DNA of 13,434 bases. Origin: Candidatus Brocadiales bacterium (GTDB lineage Bacteria; Planctomycetota; Brocadiia; Brocadiales; Bathyanammoxibiaceae). Below are positions 6,370-12,052 of the stretch, piece after piece. The stretch's first letter is position 1. Each line of letters opens with the position of its first letter. Below the pieces are notes generated by a model. It ran no database searches. It saw only the letters and a program-made list of their open reading frames with translations, and was not told the DNA's origin. A program made the position numbers and the translations under genes. The stretch is taken from the NCBI GenBank assembly GCA_030586765.1, contig JAUQZZ010000041.1:1-13434 (forward strand). Reading direction: 5' to 3'.

Positions 6370-6399
6370 AGAATAACCCAGAGGGCGTATCCCTGTCAA
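6370..6399 (-). promoter_or_regulatory. Weak candidate promoter for the small exported protein gene
   Basis: Minus strand: perfect TTGACA at 6399-6394, an 18-nt spacer, then TATTCT at 6375-6370. A perfect TATAAT lies slightly downstream at 6362-6357 but lacks a spaced -35. Either would give a leader of about 190 nt containing the family 2 cluster. Confidence 0.35.
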
Positions 6400-6415
6400 C
6401 CACTAAGGCAATGCC

Positions 6416-7108
6416 TCACTCCGTGACAGCCGTATCGAAAAGCCTGGAGACCTCTTCAAGGTTATGAAATATGGCATCGGCCCCTTTTAAATACTCCTCT
6501 GGCAGGGAGGTGGTGAGGGCGATGCACTTTAGACCTGCCCCCTTGGCAGAAGCAATCCCTGCAGGGGAGTTCTCTATGGCTATGCAGTCCTCCTTATCTA
6601 TTCCTATCCGCCTGAGGCGGACTACGGCCTTGAGGAAAGGGGCAGGATGGGGCTTCTTCCTTTCTGTGCTCTCGGCGGTTATCACCACGTCGAATCCGCC
6701 TGAGGCAGACCCCAGGCCCTCCTTTAGTATCCTCTCTACTACCTCCTTGCGTGTGCCAGTGACCAGGGCCAGTTTTAGTCCCCGTGCCTTGAGCTTGGAG
6801 AGAAACTCAAGGCTTCCATGGATGAATCTCACCTGGAAGATGGCGTTAAGGACCTGGTTCTTTATTGTGTTTATCCTTTCTATCTCTTGGGTGTCCAGAG
6901 ACAGGCCCTTTTCTCTGAGTATCTGCTGAATGGTCTCCCTGGGGTCCATTCCTTCCCTGAGGTACACGTCCGTCTGGCTTACCTCTATGCCCATGGAGGC
7001 AAAGGCCTCCTGCCAGGCCTTGAGGTGGAAGGGCATGCCGTCCACGATAACGCCGTCCATGTCCACCAGCACGGCCTTTAGCCTTCCGAGGTTATTAAGG
7101 GGACTCAT
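6416..7108 (-). CDS. HAD-superfamily hydrolase, beta-phosphoglucomutase-like subfamily
   Basis: A 230-residue cytoplasmic phosphatase or phosphomutase. Motif I is DMDGVIVDG, with nucleophile Asp16 and acid/base Asp18. A helical cap follows (about 27-95). Motif II is LVTGT (Thr117), motif III Lys is in ERKKPHP (about 151-154) and motif IV is IENSPAG (Glu179, Asn180). The cap size and motif IV place it with beta-phosphoglucomutase-like and sugar- or glycolate-phosphatase-like HADs; the substrate is unknown. ATG start with GAGG 5 nt upstream; its first 14 nt overlap the end of the fxsA-like gene, so the two are co-transcribed. Two family 2 palindromes lie inside the gene (6606-6622 and 6694-6710), encoding RLRRI and SASGGF. 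Compared with what I recall of the family, the first seems to add about three residues before GIDKEDC. Confidence 0.9.
   Translation of the reverse strand: MSPLNNLGRLKAVLVDMDGVIVDGMPFHLKAWQEAFASMGIEVSQTDVYLREGMDPRETIQQILREKGLSLDTQEIERINTIKNQVLNAIFQVRFIHGSLEFLSKLKARGLKLALVTGTRKEVVERILKEGLGSASGGFDVVITAESTERKKPHPAPFLKAVVRLRRIGIDKEDCIAIENSPAGIASAKGAGLKCIALTTSLPEEYLKGADAIFHNLEEVSRLFDTAVTE
6606..6622 (+). repeat. Family 2 palindrome core inside the HAD gene, copy 1
   Basis: ATCCGCCTGAGGCGGAC. One base different from the copy at 6694-6710. Read in the gene as V-R-L-R-R-I. Confidence 0.6.
6694..6710 (+). repeat. Family 2 palindrome core inside the HAD gene, copy 2
   Basis: ATCCGCCTGAGGCAGAC. Read in the gene as S-A-S-G-G-F, the same reading frame as the copy in the NYN gene at 8590-8606 (F-A-S-G-E-F). 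Confidence 0.6.
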
Positions 7109-7529
7109 AAGGGCCTCTATCCTCCCCTTTGAAATAAAACCCTTTGTATATGCGTATCTCCCCCTTAGAGAGCTTCTCCTGGAGTTTTCTCTTCAGCCAG
7201 GCCTTAAAGACCCGCCTCGACCAGGGGATGAGTAAGAGTGTGCCCAGGCAGTCTGTTAATAGCCCAGGGGTTATGAGTAAGGCACCGGCCAGGAGGATAA
7301 TAACCCCATCAAGGAGGCTCTCGGCTGGGAGTACGCCCCTCCTTAACTCTTCTACGGCCTGACGAAAGACTGCCAGTCCCTGGTGCTTGGCCAGAAGCCC
7401 TCCTACTAGCCCAGTGGCCGCTACCACCCCAAGGGTGGGGTAGAGTCCGATATACTGCCCCAGCTTCAGTAAAAAATAGAATTCTATCAGGGGGATGGTG
7501 GTAAAGAGGAGGAAGAGTTTAAGGAACAT
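7095..7529 (-). CDS. FxsA-family inner-membrane protein
   Basis: A 144-residue membrane protein of the FxsA family, originally described in E. coli for its effect on exclusion of phage T7 by the F plasmid; its ordinary role is unknown. The N-terminus MFLKLFLLFTTIPLIEFYFLLKLGQ is characteristic. It is followed by a second hydrophobic helix (YPTLGVVAATGLVGGLLAK), the GLAVFRQ...GVLPAESLLDGV amphipathic part, a third segment (IILLAGALLITPGLLTDCLG) with the family ITPG signature, and a basic cytosolic tail. I chose the ATG at 7529; an in-frame TTG eight codons earlier adds residues not seen in the family. The stop codon overlaps the HAD gene start by 14 nt. The upstream gap to 7888 holds only repeats. 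Confidence 0.88.
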   Translation of the reverse strand: MFLKLFLLFTTIPLIEFYFLLKLGQYIGLYPTLGVVAATGLVGGLLAKHQGLAVFRQAVEELRRGVLPAESLLDGVIILLAGALLITPGLLTDCLGTLLLIPWSRRVFKAWLKRKLQEKLSKGEIRIYKGFYFKGEDRGPYESP

Positions 7530-7557
7530 AGTTTGAGACCTAAGAAAAAGCAAGATT

Positions 7558-7619
7558 TGTAGTGGTCGAGCTCGCTCGACTGTATTATGAGTTAAAGCAG
7601 AGCAAGCTCTGCCACTACA
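7558..7619. repeat. Family 1 paired REP-like element (GTAGTGG arms)
   Basis: Bounded by TGTAGTGG and CCACTACA. The left hairpin is GTCGAGC-TC-GCTCGAC and the right hairpin GCAGAGC-AA-GCTCTGC. The two stems differ in sequence, yet each is perfectly self-complementary. Confidence 0.85.
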
Positions 7620-7650
7620 GAATTAAAACTTAGAGTGCATAATTTTTTAA

Positions 7651-7710
7651 TGTAGCGTGCCAGCTCGCCTGGCACGTTAAAAACCGTGGGAGACAAGCTC
7701 CCACGCTACA
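7651..7710. repeat. Family 1 paired REP-like element (GTAGCGTG arms)
   Basis: Bounded by TGTAGCGTG and CACGCTACA. The left hairpin is CGTGCCAG-CTCGC-CTGGCACG and the right CGTGGGAG-ACAAG-CTCCCACG. Two stem positions differ between the arms, both compensated on the partner strand. Confidence 0.88.
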
Positions 7711-7743
7711 GAGCTTCTACAAAATGCTGTGTGCGCCTTTAAT

Positions 7744-7822
7744 CCCCCCTCCCTTGATGGGAGGGGCTAGGGGAGGGTGGCTATCACCCCCACCCTTCCC
7801 TCCCCCATCTAGGGGGAGGGGG
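7744..7822. repeat. Family 3 C/G-rich double-hairpin repeat, copy b
   Basis: Two joined hairpins of C-runs and G-runs around TTGATGGGAGGGG and CCCCCATCTAGGGGG. Its reverse complement aligns along its length with 800-875. The left flank (TGCGCCTTTAAT) is shared with the copy at 12053, so the repeat unit probably starts some 15-20 bp earlier. With the flanking family 1 elements it fills the 7530-7888 gap, where no gene is seen. Confidence 0.85.
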
Positions 7823-7850
7823 TGTAATCGAGCATGGCACAGGTTATACT

Positions 7851-7893
7851 GCTACGCAGTGCGGGGCTGAAGCCCCGCACGACCTGCGCTACA
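7851..7893 (-). repeat. Family 1 REP-like hairpin overlapping the VanZ-like gene end
   Basis: Minus strand: TGTAGCGCAGGTC, then a hairpin GTGCGGGGC-TTCA-GCCCCGCAC. Its GTAG supplies the TAG stop codon (7891-7889) of the VanZ-like gene. It is the strongest stem next to any gene end here and could serve as a transcript 3' end, though no U-run follows. Confidence 0.75.
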
Positions 7894-8269
7894 CAGGCCC
7901 TTTCCACCTGTACCATAGCACTCCCATTACTATAGCACCTAAGGAGTCTGCCAGCCAGTCAGTTACCTCAGCCGTCCTTGTAGGCGTAAAGGTCTGGTGG
8001 AACTCGTCACTGGCGCCGTATAGGGAGGAGATTATTATAGCCAGGAAGACAGACCTTTTAAGAGGCCTACCCGAAGGCTCCAGTGCCCAGCAGAGGAGCA
8101 AGGAGAGTATAGCAAATTCCATGAAGTGTATGCCTTTATCCGCATGGGGGATGGGTATAATGGGTATAGGCTGAGGGGTGGAAGAGGCTACGAAGATAAG
8201 TCCTGCATACAGGAGGGCGGGTAGCCACCTGAGCCACGGGGTATAAGGCAGGGCTTTCTGGGCGGTCAT
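7889..8269 (-). CDS. VanZ-like family membrane protein
   Basis: A 126-residue inner-membrane protein with about four hydrophobic segments (residues 14-30, 50-63, 73-86 and 107-121). The VanZ-like signature is clear: ADKGIHFMEF at 43-52, then YGASDEFHQTFTPTRTAEVTDWLADSLGA at 84-112, here cited as its key residues Asp88, Glu89, His91, Gln92, Arg98, Asp104, Asp108 and Gly111. VanZ of enterococci raises teicoplanin resistance, but most family members are uncharacterised and this one should not be read as a resistance gene. ATG start 6 nt after the NYN gene stop, so it is the third gene of the pyrC operon. The stop codon lies within a REP-like element. Confidence 0.9.
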   Translation of the reverse strand: MTAQKALPYTPWLRWLPALLYAGLIFVASSTPQPIPIIPIPHADKGIHFMEFAILSLLLCWALEPSGRPLKRSVFLAIIISSLYGASDEFHQTFTPTRTAEVTDWLADSLGAIVMGVLWYRWKGPV

Positions 8270-8275
8270 CTTGGA

Positions 8276-8800
8276 TTAGGGCTCCTTTTTCCCTCGCAGG
8301 CCCTTAAAGTACTCCAGCCAGTACTCTACCTCTTCCGTGGTGAGCCCTTTGTATTTACTCATGGGTTCTTTTGCAGGGGCAATCTTTTCCTTCTTAAAGG
8401 GCTTAGTTATCTTCTTATAGAAGGTCTCAGGGTGGGTGGTGTGGCAGCCTGCAGCCCTGGCAGAACTCAAGATGCCTTTATCTGAGGTAACGATGCAAAG
8501 CTCCCTGGGGTTAGGGGAGGCGTTAATAATGTCCTTTATCTCCTCATCAGCGGTGATGGACTTGGAGAAGATGACCCTTATACCCTCGAATTCGCCTGAG
8601 GCAAACCGGGCCGCAAGCGGGTCTGATTCTCTGGCCCTGCCGTCAAAGACCACGGTAATGTCTTGGTTACTGGTGGCCTTATGCCTGGCCAGGAGCAGGA
8701 GAAGACTTTCCCTGGCCTGCGCCATATTGCCCCTGTCCAGTATATTCTCTAAGGTAGGGACGCTAAAGATGAGATTATAGCCATCTATTATTACTTTCAT
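8276..8800 (-). CDS. YacP-like NYN-domain RNase-type protein
   Basis: A 174-residue protein of the NYN/PIN-like nuclease fold, YacP (Rae1) type. The acidic metal site is visible as IIDGYNLI (Asp6, Asn9), VVFDG (Asp53), TADEEI (Asp85) and VTSDKGI (Asp107). A basic linker and the family's closing segment KGLTTEEVEYWLEYF (151-165) follow. Bacillus Rae1 is a ribosome-associated mRNA endonuclease, so an RNA-cleavage role is the best inference. ATG start overlaps the pyrC stop by 4 nt (ATGA), which implies translational coupling. A family 2 palindrome (8590-8606) lies in frame and encodes FASGEF at about residues 66-71, in a loop before the GIRVIF strand. Confidence 0.9.
   Translation of the reverse strand: MKVIIDGYNLIFSVPTLENILDRGNMAQARESLLLLLARHKATSNQDITVVFDGRARESDPLAARFASGEFEGIRVIFSKSITADEEIKDIINASPNPRELCIVTSDKGILSSARAAGCHTTHPETFYKKITKPFKKEKIAPAKEPMSKYKGLTTEEVEYWLEYFKGLRGKKEP
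8590..8606 (+). repeat. Family 2 palindrome core inside the NYN gene
   Basis: ATTCGCCTGAGGCAAAC, 15 of 17 bases identical to the copy at 6694-6710 in the HAD gene, and read in the same frame. Confidence 0.55.
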
Positions 8801-10068
8801 GAGATAACCTTTCCCTCCTGCATTACCACCTTGCCACCAACCATGGTAAGGACCGCCTGCCCCTTCAGCCTCCAGTTCTCAAAGGGACAGTTTGTGGAGA
8901 GGGACTCAAAGTGTTCTGGATATACTACCCACTCTTTTTCCAGGTCTATTATAGTAATATCAGCGGGTGTACCTACACTGAGGGTGCCCCCTTCTATACC
9001 GAAGGTCTCTGCTGGCCTGGTGGAGAGCGTCTTTATTGCGTCCATAAGGGATATAATACCTGGCCGCACCAGTCGGGAGAGCACCAGTCCCAGGGTGGTT
9101 TCCAGTCCAATGACCCCAGGCGCACCTGCCTTCTTGTCTTCCTCCTTATGAGGTGCATGGTCAGAGGCAATTATATCTATTATACCCTCCCAGAGGGCCT
9201 CGATTAAGGACTCTCTATCCCCTTTGGGACGTAGGGGGGGGTTAACGATTACAGGCCCCTGGGGGCTAAGGTAACCTTCCTCCAGGAAGAGGTGATGGGG
9301 CGTGACCTCACAGGTGATTTTTGTATGGCTTCGGGCCTTGGCCTGGCGGATTATTTTAAGGGACTCTTCCATACTTACATGGGAGATGTGTATATTGGCC
9401 CCAGTCTCTTCTGCCAGGCGGATGTCCCTGGAGACGAAATTGGGCTCATTGCGGAAGGGCTCCGTGGGTTTGAAACCCAGCTTACTGCTTTTCCTTATGG
9501 AGAGAGGGGAGTCCTCGCAGTGACAGCTCAGGGGGAGCTTATAGAGGGCTGCCTGGCGACATACCTTCCTCATAAGGCCCTCCTCCACCACAGGGTTGCC
9601 GTCCTCAGACAGGGCCTTTACCAGGAAATGACCGCTGAGTTCTTTGACATTACTAGGTTTTTTCCCCTCCATGCCTAATGTCATAGAGGCCTTGGTGTAG
9701 ACCCTTACCAGGGCATTAATTTCTACCTTCTGCCTCAGTTCCTCTACCCTTTCTGCCGAATCTATTGGGGGTTTGGTGTTTGGCTCGCAGATTACCGTGG
9801 TGAAGCCCCCCTTGGCAGCGGCCCTGGTGCCGCTCCTTATGTCCTCCTTGTGTTCCTCCCCTGGTTCCCTCAGGTGCACATGGCAGTCAATAAGCCCAGG
9901 GGCCACCACCCTGCCCTTGGCATCAATCACCTCTACACCCTCCTTGGGGATAATATTTGGTTCTAATCTGGCTATCCTGCCCTTTTCTATGAGAACGTCC
10001 CAGGGGGCATCCAGGTGGGTAGTTGGGTCTATTACACGGCCGTTTTTGATTAATATGCTAGATTTCAT
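8797..10068 (-). CDS. pyrC: Dihydroorotase (class I)
   Basis: Third enzyme of de novo pyrimidine synthesis: reversible cyclisation of carbamoyl-aspartate to dihydroorotate, in the cytoplasm. The 423-residue amidohydrolase has all key positions: DCHVHLREPG (His63, His65, Arg67), CEPNTKP (Asn96), SEDG (Asp156), SCHCED (His183), ISHVS (His230) and ASDHAPH (catalytic Asp303, His307). There is Glu rather than the more common Met before PNT (CEPNT), which is a tolerated position. Length and the Asp156 ligand fit the class I (Aquifex/Bacillus-like) branch rather than the shorter E. coli type. It heads an operon with the NYN and VanZ-like genes. ATG lies only 6 nt after a TATAAT box, so the mRNA may be leaderless. 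Aspartate transcarbamylase, the usual neighbour, is not seen. Confidence 0.96.
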   Translation of the reverse strand: MKSSILIKNGRVIDPTTHLDAPWDVLIEKGRIARLEPNIIPKEGVEVIDAKGRVVAPGLIDCHVHLREPGEEHKEDIRSGTRAAAKGGFTTVICEPNTKPPIDSAERVEELRQKVEINALVRVYTKASMTLGMEGKKPSNVKELSGHFLVKALSEDGNPVVEEGLMRKVCRQAALYKLPLSCHCEDSPLSIRKSSKLGFKPTEPFRNEPNFVSRDIRLAEETGANIHISHVSMEESLKIIRQAKARSHTKITCEVTPHHLFLEEGYLSPQGPVIVNPPLRPKGDRESLIEALWEGIIDIIASDHAPHKEEDKKAGAPGVIGLETTLGLVLSRLVRPGIISLMDAIKTLSTRPAETFGIEGGTLSVGTPADITIIDLEKEWVVYPEHFESLSTNCPFENWRLKGQAVLTMVGGKVVMQEGKVIS

Positions 10069-10074
10069 AATGCA

Positions 10075-10103
10075 ATTATATCAGATACGGGCCTGCGTGG
10101 CTA
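10075..10103 (-). promoter_or_regulatory. Extended -10 promoter of pyrC, probably leaderless
   Basis: Minus strand: TAGCCA (-35, 4 of 6, 10103-10098), a 17-nt spacer ending in TGA, then TATAAT (10080-10075). Only TGCATT separates TATAAT from the ATG at 10068, so transcription would begin at or beside the start codon. No ribosome site is present. Confidence 0.65.
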
Positions 10104-10158
10104 ACTATGGAGAGATAATCACGTTTTCGACCACTACAATTGTGTTGTATGAAATGTG

Positions 10159-10175
10159 GCCCGCCTGAGGCAGAT
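10159..10175 (+). repeat. Family 2 half-element next to the glycosylase stop codon
   Basis: GCCCGCCTGAGGCAGAT, ending 5 nt outside the stop codon of the EndoIII-related gene. Confidence 0.6.
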
Positions 10176-10180
10176 TTTTG

Positions 10181-10828
10181 TTATAAAAATTCCCCTAATG
10201 GGCAGGCCCCACACGCAGGCTCCCTGGGCTTGCAGTAGGTCTTCCCCACCCGAACTAAGAGGGCATGGTATTCATTATAAAGGGCCGCGTCCTTGGGGAG
10301 ATTATCCTCAAAGAAGGCCTTTATCTCCTCGTAGGTGGAGTCCTCAGGTATGAGGTGGTGCCTGGACAGTACCCTGTAGGTGTAGGCATCCACCACAAAA
10401 GAAGGCATATTGCCTGCGTACAAGAGGATAGAATCGGCCGTCTCTGGCCCAATCCCCTTCACAGATAGGAGTTCTTCCCTCAGGGTGCCCAGATTTTGAG
10501 AGAACATATCATCCAGGTTGCCATGGTATCTCTCAAAGAGCCAATTTATCAGGCTTTTAAGACGCTTTGCCTTTATGTTGAAGTATCCTGCGGGTCGGAT
10601 GAGAGGGGCCAGCTCCTTAGGGCTTATCTCATGGAGGGCCTGAGGTGTCAATTTCCCAGCGGCCTTCAGGTTATTTATAGCCTTCTCCACATTCCCCCAG
10701 TTGGTATTCTGGGTAAGCACGGCCCCAACCAATACCTCAAAGGGCCCATCCCCAGGCCACCAGTGTTGCGGCCCGAAGGCCTTCAGGAGTTTGTCGTAAT
10801 ACCCCATAAGTGTCTTTGAGTAATTCAT
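10181..10828 (-). CDS. EndoIII-related (MagIII-like) HhH-GPD DNA glycosylase
   Basis: A 215-residue helix-hairpin-helix DNA glycosylase. Features: LVGAVLTQNTNWGNVEKAI near residues 33-51, the helix-hairpin-helix SVKGIGPETADSILLYAG at about 122-139 and catalytic Asp147 in FVVDAYTYRV. Glu129 stands where E. coli EndoIII has the lyase Lys120, so it should be a monofunctional glycosylase. The TQNTNW motif and size match the COG2231 group that includes H. pylori 3-methyladenine glycosylase MagIII. The C-terminus has C199-x6-C206-x2-C209, but the fourth iron-sulfur Cys, expected after five more residues, is Leu215, the last residue. Cluster binding is therefore doubtful. I start at ATG 10828 rather than the TTG one codon upstream. 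No ribosome site is seen; TGTTAGATT lies 7 nt before the ATG. Confidence 0.88.
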   Translation of the reverse strand: MNYSKTLMGYYDKLLKAFGPQHWWPGDGPFEVLVGAVLTQNTNWGNVEKAINNLKAAGKLTPQALHEISPKELAPLIRPAGYFNIKAKRLKSLINWLFERYHGNLDDMFSQNLGTLREELLSVKGIGPETADSILLYAGNMPSFVVDAYTYRVLSRHHLIPEDSTYEEIKAFFEDNLPKDAALYNEYHALLVRVGKTYCKPREPACGACPLGEFL

Positions 10829-10849
10829 CAAATTAAATCTAACAGCCAG

Positions 10850-10904
10850 TGTAGCGCAGGGTCGTGCCTGAAGCAGATACGCCTCTGGCGGACTTTAGCC
10901 CTGC
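10850..10904 (+). repeat. Family 1 REP-like hairpin split by a nested 31-bp family 2 element
   Basis: Left half GTAGCGCAGGGT (10851-10862), right half TTTAGCCCTGC (10894-10904). Joined, they equal exactly the intact hairpin at 107-130 on the opposite strand. The 31 bp between them are a family 2 element. It lies between the divergent glycosylase and lipid kinase genes. Confidence 0.85.
10863..10893 (+). repeat. Family 2 element nested in a REP loop
   Basis: CGTGCCTGAAG + CAGAT + ACGCCTCTGGCGGAC. It aligns with 6270-6300 in both halves and in the CAGAT linker. This is the cleanest view of the full unit, since both ends are defined by the interrupted host hairpin. Confidence 0.8.
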
Positions 10905-11050
10905 CTTAGAACTAGAGGATAAGCCCTGAAATAGAATTTATCAGGGCCTCTGGGGGAAATCAACTGGGTTTTTGAACCATAGCCTTAGGCGGGCTGGGAG
11001 AGGCAAAACAAAAACTTATCCTGAACCAGGCGGAAGAAGGGAAGATTTGG

Positions 11051-11079
11051 TTAACCCTCTGGGAAGGACATGTTATAAT
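11051..11079 (+). promoter_or_regulatory. Extended -10 promoter of the lipid kinase gene, probably leaderless
   Basis: TTAACC (4 of 6 for -35, 11051-11056), a 17-nt spacer ending TGT, then TATAAT (11074-11079). The GTG start codon at 11089 is 9 nt further on, so the transcript would begin within about 3 nt of it. Confidence 0.65.
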
Positions 11080-11088
11080 TATTACACT

Positions 11089-11967
11089 GTGCCAAAGAAA
11101 CTAAGGCTCATCCTTAATCCCATTGCAGGGGGTGGTCGTGCCCTGAAGATACTGCCCAGGGTGAAGGGGATTCTTGAGTCCAGGGGCTTCCATGTAGAGG
11201 TCTTCAGGACCCAGAGGCGCGGAGATGCCCAGGAAGTGGCCCGCGTCCAGAAGGGTGAATACTCGGCCGTGGTGGCTATGGGTGGGGACGGGACCTTTAA
11301 TGAGGTAATGAACGGCGCCCTGGGTAGTGAGGTCCCCCTGGGCCTTATACCCCTGGGCACGGCCAACGTCCTGGCCAAGGAGCTCCGCATACCCATAGAT
11401 TTTGTCCAGGCCTCTTACGTTATCGCTAAAGGTAATACCAGGTGGATAGACGTAGGTAAGACCGACCACCGCCATTTTACGCTCATGGCAGGTGTGGGCT
11501 TTGATGCAGAGGTGGTGAGGAGGATAGAGTCTAATAGAAAAGGTGGTATCTCTCTGGTCACATATGCCCTGCCTATATTAGAGACCTTCTGGAGCTATGG
11601 GTTCCCAGAACTTATGGTGGAGGTGGATGGGAAAAAGGTGGCGGAGGATGCAGCCCTGGTCTTTGTGAGTAATTCAAGGAGATACACCCTTACCCTGAGG
11701 ATTGCCGGCCGTGCAAGGGTGGATGACGGTCTATTAGACGTCTGCATATTCCAGAAGAGGGACCGCCTTAATTTTTTAAGATACACCGCAGGTGCCATGT
11801 TCTGGCTGGCAGACCGCTTCTCTGACGTGATATATCTAATGGGGAAGGATGTCAGGGTAAGCTCCCCCAGGGAGGTGTCGTATCAGATAGACGGCGATTT
11901 GGGTGGCAGGCTCCCTGCCAGGTTTCAGGTGGTGCCCAGGGCCTTGCCAGTGCTGGTGCCAGCATGA
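11089..11967 (+). CDS. Diacylglycerol-kinase-family lipid kinase (YegS/DgkB-like)
   Basis: Phosphorylates a lipid alcohol (diacylglycerol or similar) with ATP at the inner face of the membrane. From the GTG at 11089 the protein has 292 residues, normal for the family. Motifs: LRLILNPIAGGG at 5-16, MGGDGTFNEVMNG at 64-76, IPLGTANVLA at 87-96, GVGFDAEVV at 135-143, and near the C-terminus a YQIDGD segment where relatives have a DGE. An open frame extends upstream to a TTG at 10972, but those 39 codons include a repeat (CCTTAGGCGG) and the promoter, and resemble no family N-terminus, so I reject them. The stop codon touches a pair of REP-like hairpins. Lipid substrate is unknown; membrane phospholipid recycling is the usual role. 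Confidence 0.9.
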   Translation: MPKKLRLILNPIAGGGRALKILPRVKGILESRGFHVEVFRTQRRGDAQEVARVQKGEYSAVVAMGGDGTFNEVMNGALGSEVPLGLIPLGTANVLAKELRIPIDFVQASYVIAKGNTRWIDVGKTDHRHFTLMAGVGFDAEVVRRIESNRKGGISLVTYALPILETFWSYGFPELMVEVDGKKVAEDAALVFVSNSRRYTLTLRIAGRARVDDGLLDVCIFQKRDRLNFLRYTAGAMFWLADRFSDVIYLMGKDVRVSSPREVSYQIDGDLGGRLPARFQVVPRALPVLVPA

Positions 11968-12027
11968 GCAGACCTAAAGGTCTGCGCTACAAAAACCGTT
12001 GTCGTAGCGCAGGTCTTTAGACCTGCT
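11967..12027. repeat. Family 1 hairpin pair in diverging arrangement after the lipid kinase gene
   Basis: First hairpin AGCAGACC-TAAA-GGTCTGCGCTAC, then 13 bp, then GTAGCGCAGGTC-TTTA-GACCTGCT. Here CTAC and GTAG face inward, the reverse of the other paired elements. The TGA stop (11965-11967) abuts the first stem, so it could limit or protect the transcript end. A gene-free 458-bp stretch (11968-12425) begins here and is mostly repeats. Confidence 0.8.
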
Positions 12028-12052
12028 AAAAAGCTATGCACACCTTTAATTT

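Noticed and set aside
7530..7553. TTG start eight codons before the fxsA-like ATG
   Set aside because: The family N-terminus begins MFLKLF; the extra codons have no better ribosome site.
7851..7880. Classical rho-independent terminator after the VanZ-like gene
   Set aside because: The stem is strong but no U-run follows on the transcribed strand; kept only as a REP-like hairpin.
7530..7888. CRISPR array or tandem array in the gene-free stretch upstream of the fxsA-like gene
   Set aside because: Units are palindromic, differ in sequence and have no regular repeat-spacer pattern; they are separate hairpin elements of families 1 and 3.
7889..8269. Glycopeptide-resistance gene
   Set aside because: VanZ-like proteins are widespread; no vanH/A/X or regulatory genes are present and the context is a pyrC operon.
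10136..10143. ACAATTGT palindrome upstream of the pyrC promoter as an operator
   Set aside because: Only 8 bp, single copy, over 30 bp upstream of the -35; expected by chance in AT-rich DNA.
10972..11088. Upstream extension of the lipid kinase from a TTG at 10972
   Set aside because: The 39 extra codons contain a repeat fragment and a consensus extended -10 promoter and resemble no family N-terminus; GTG at 11089 gives normal family length.
11101..11475. Minus-strand ORFs opposite the lipid kinase gene
   Set aside because: Antisense shadows of a well-supported kinase.
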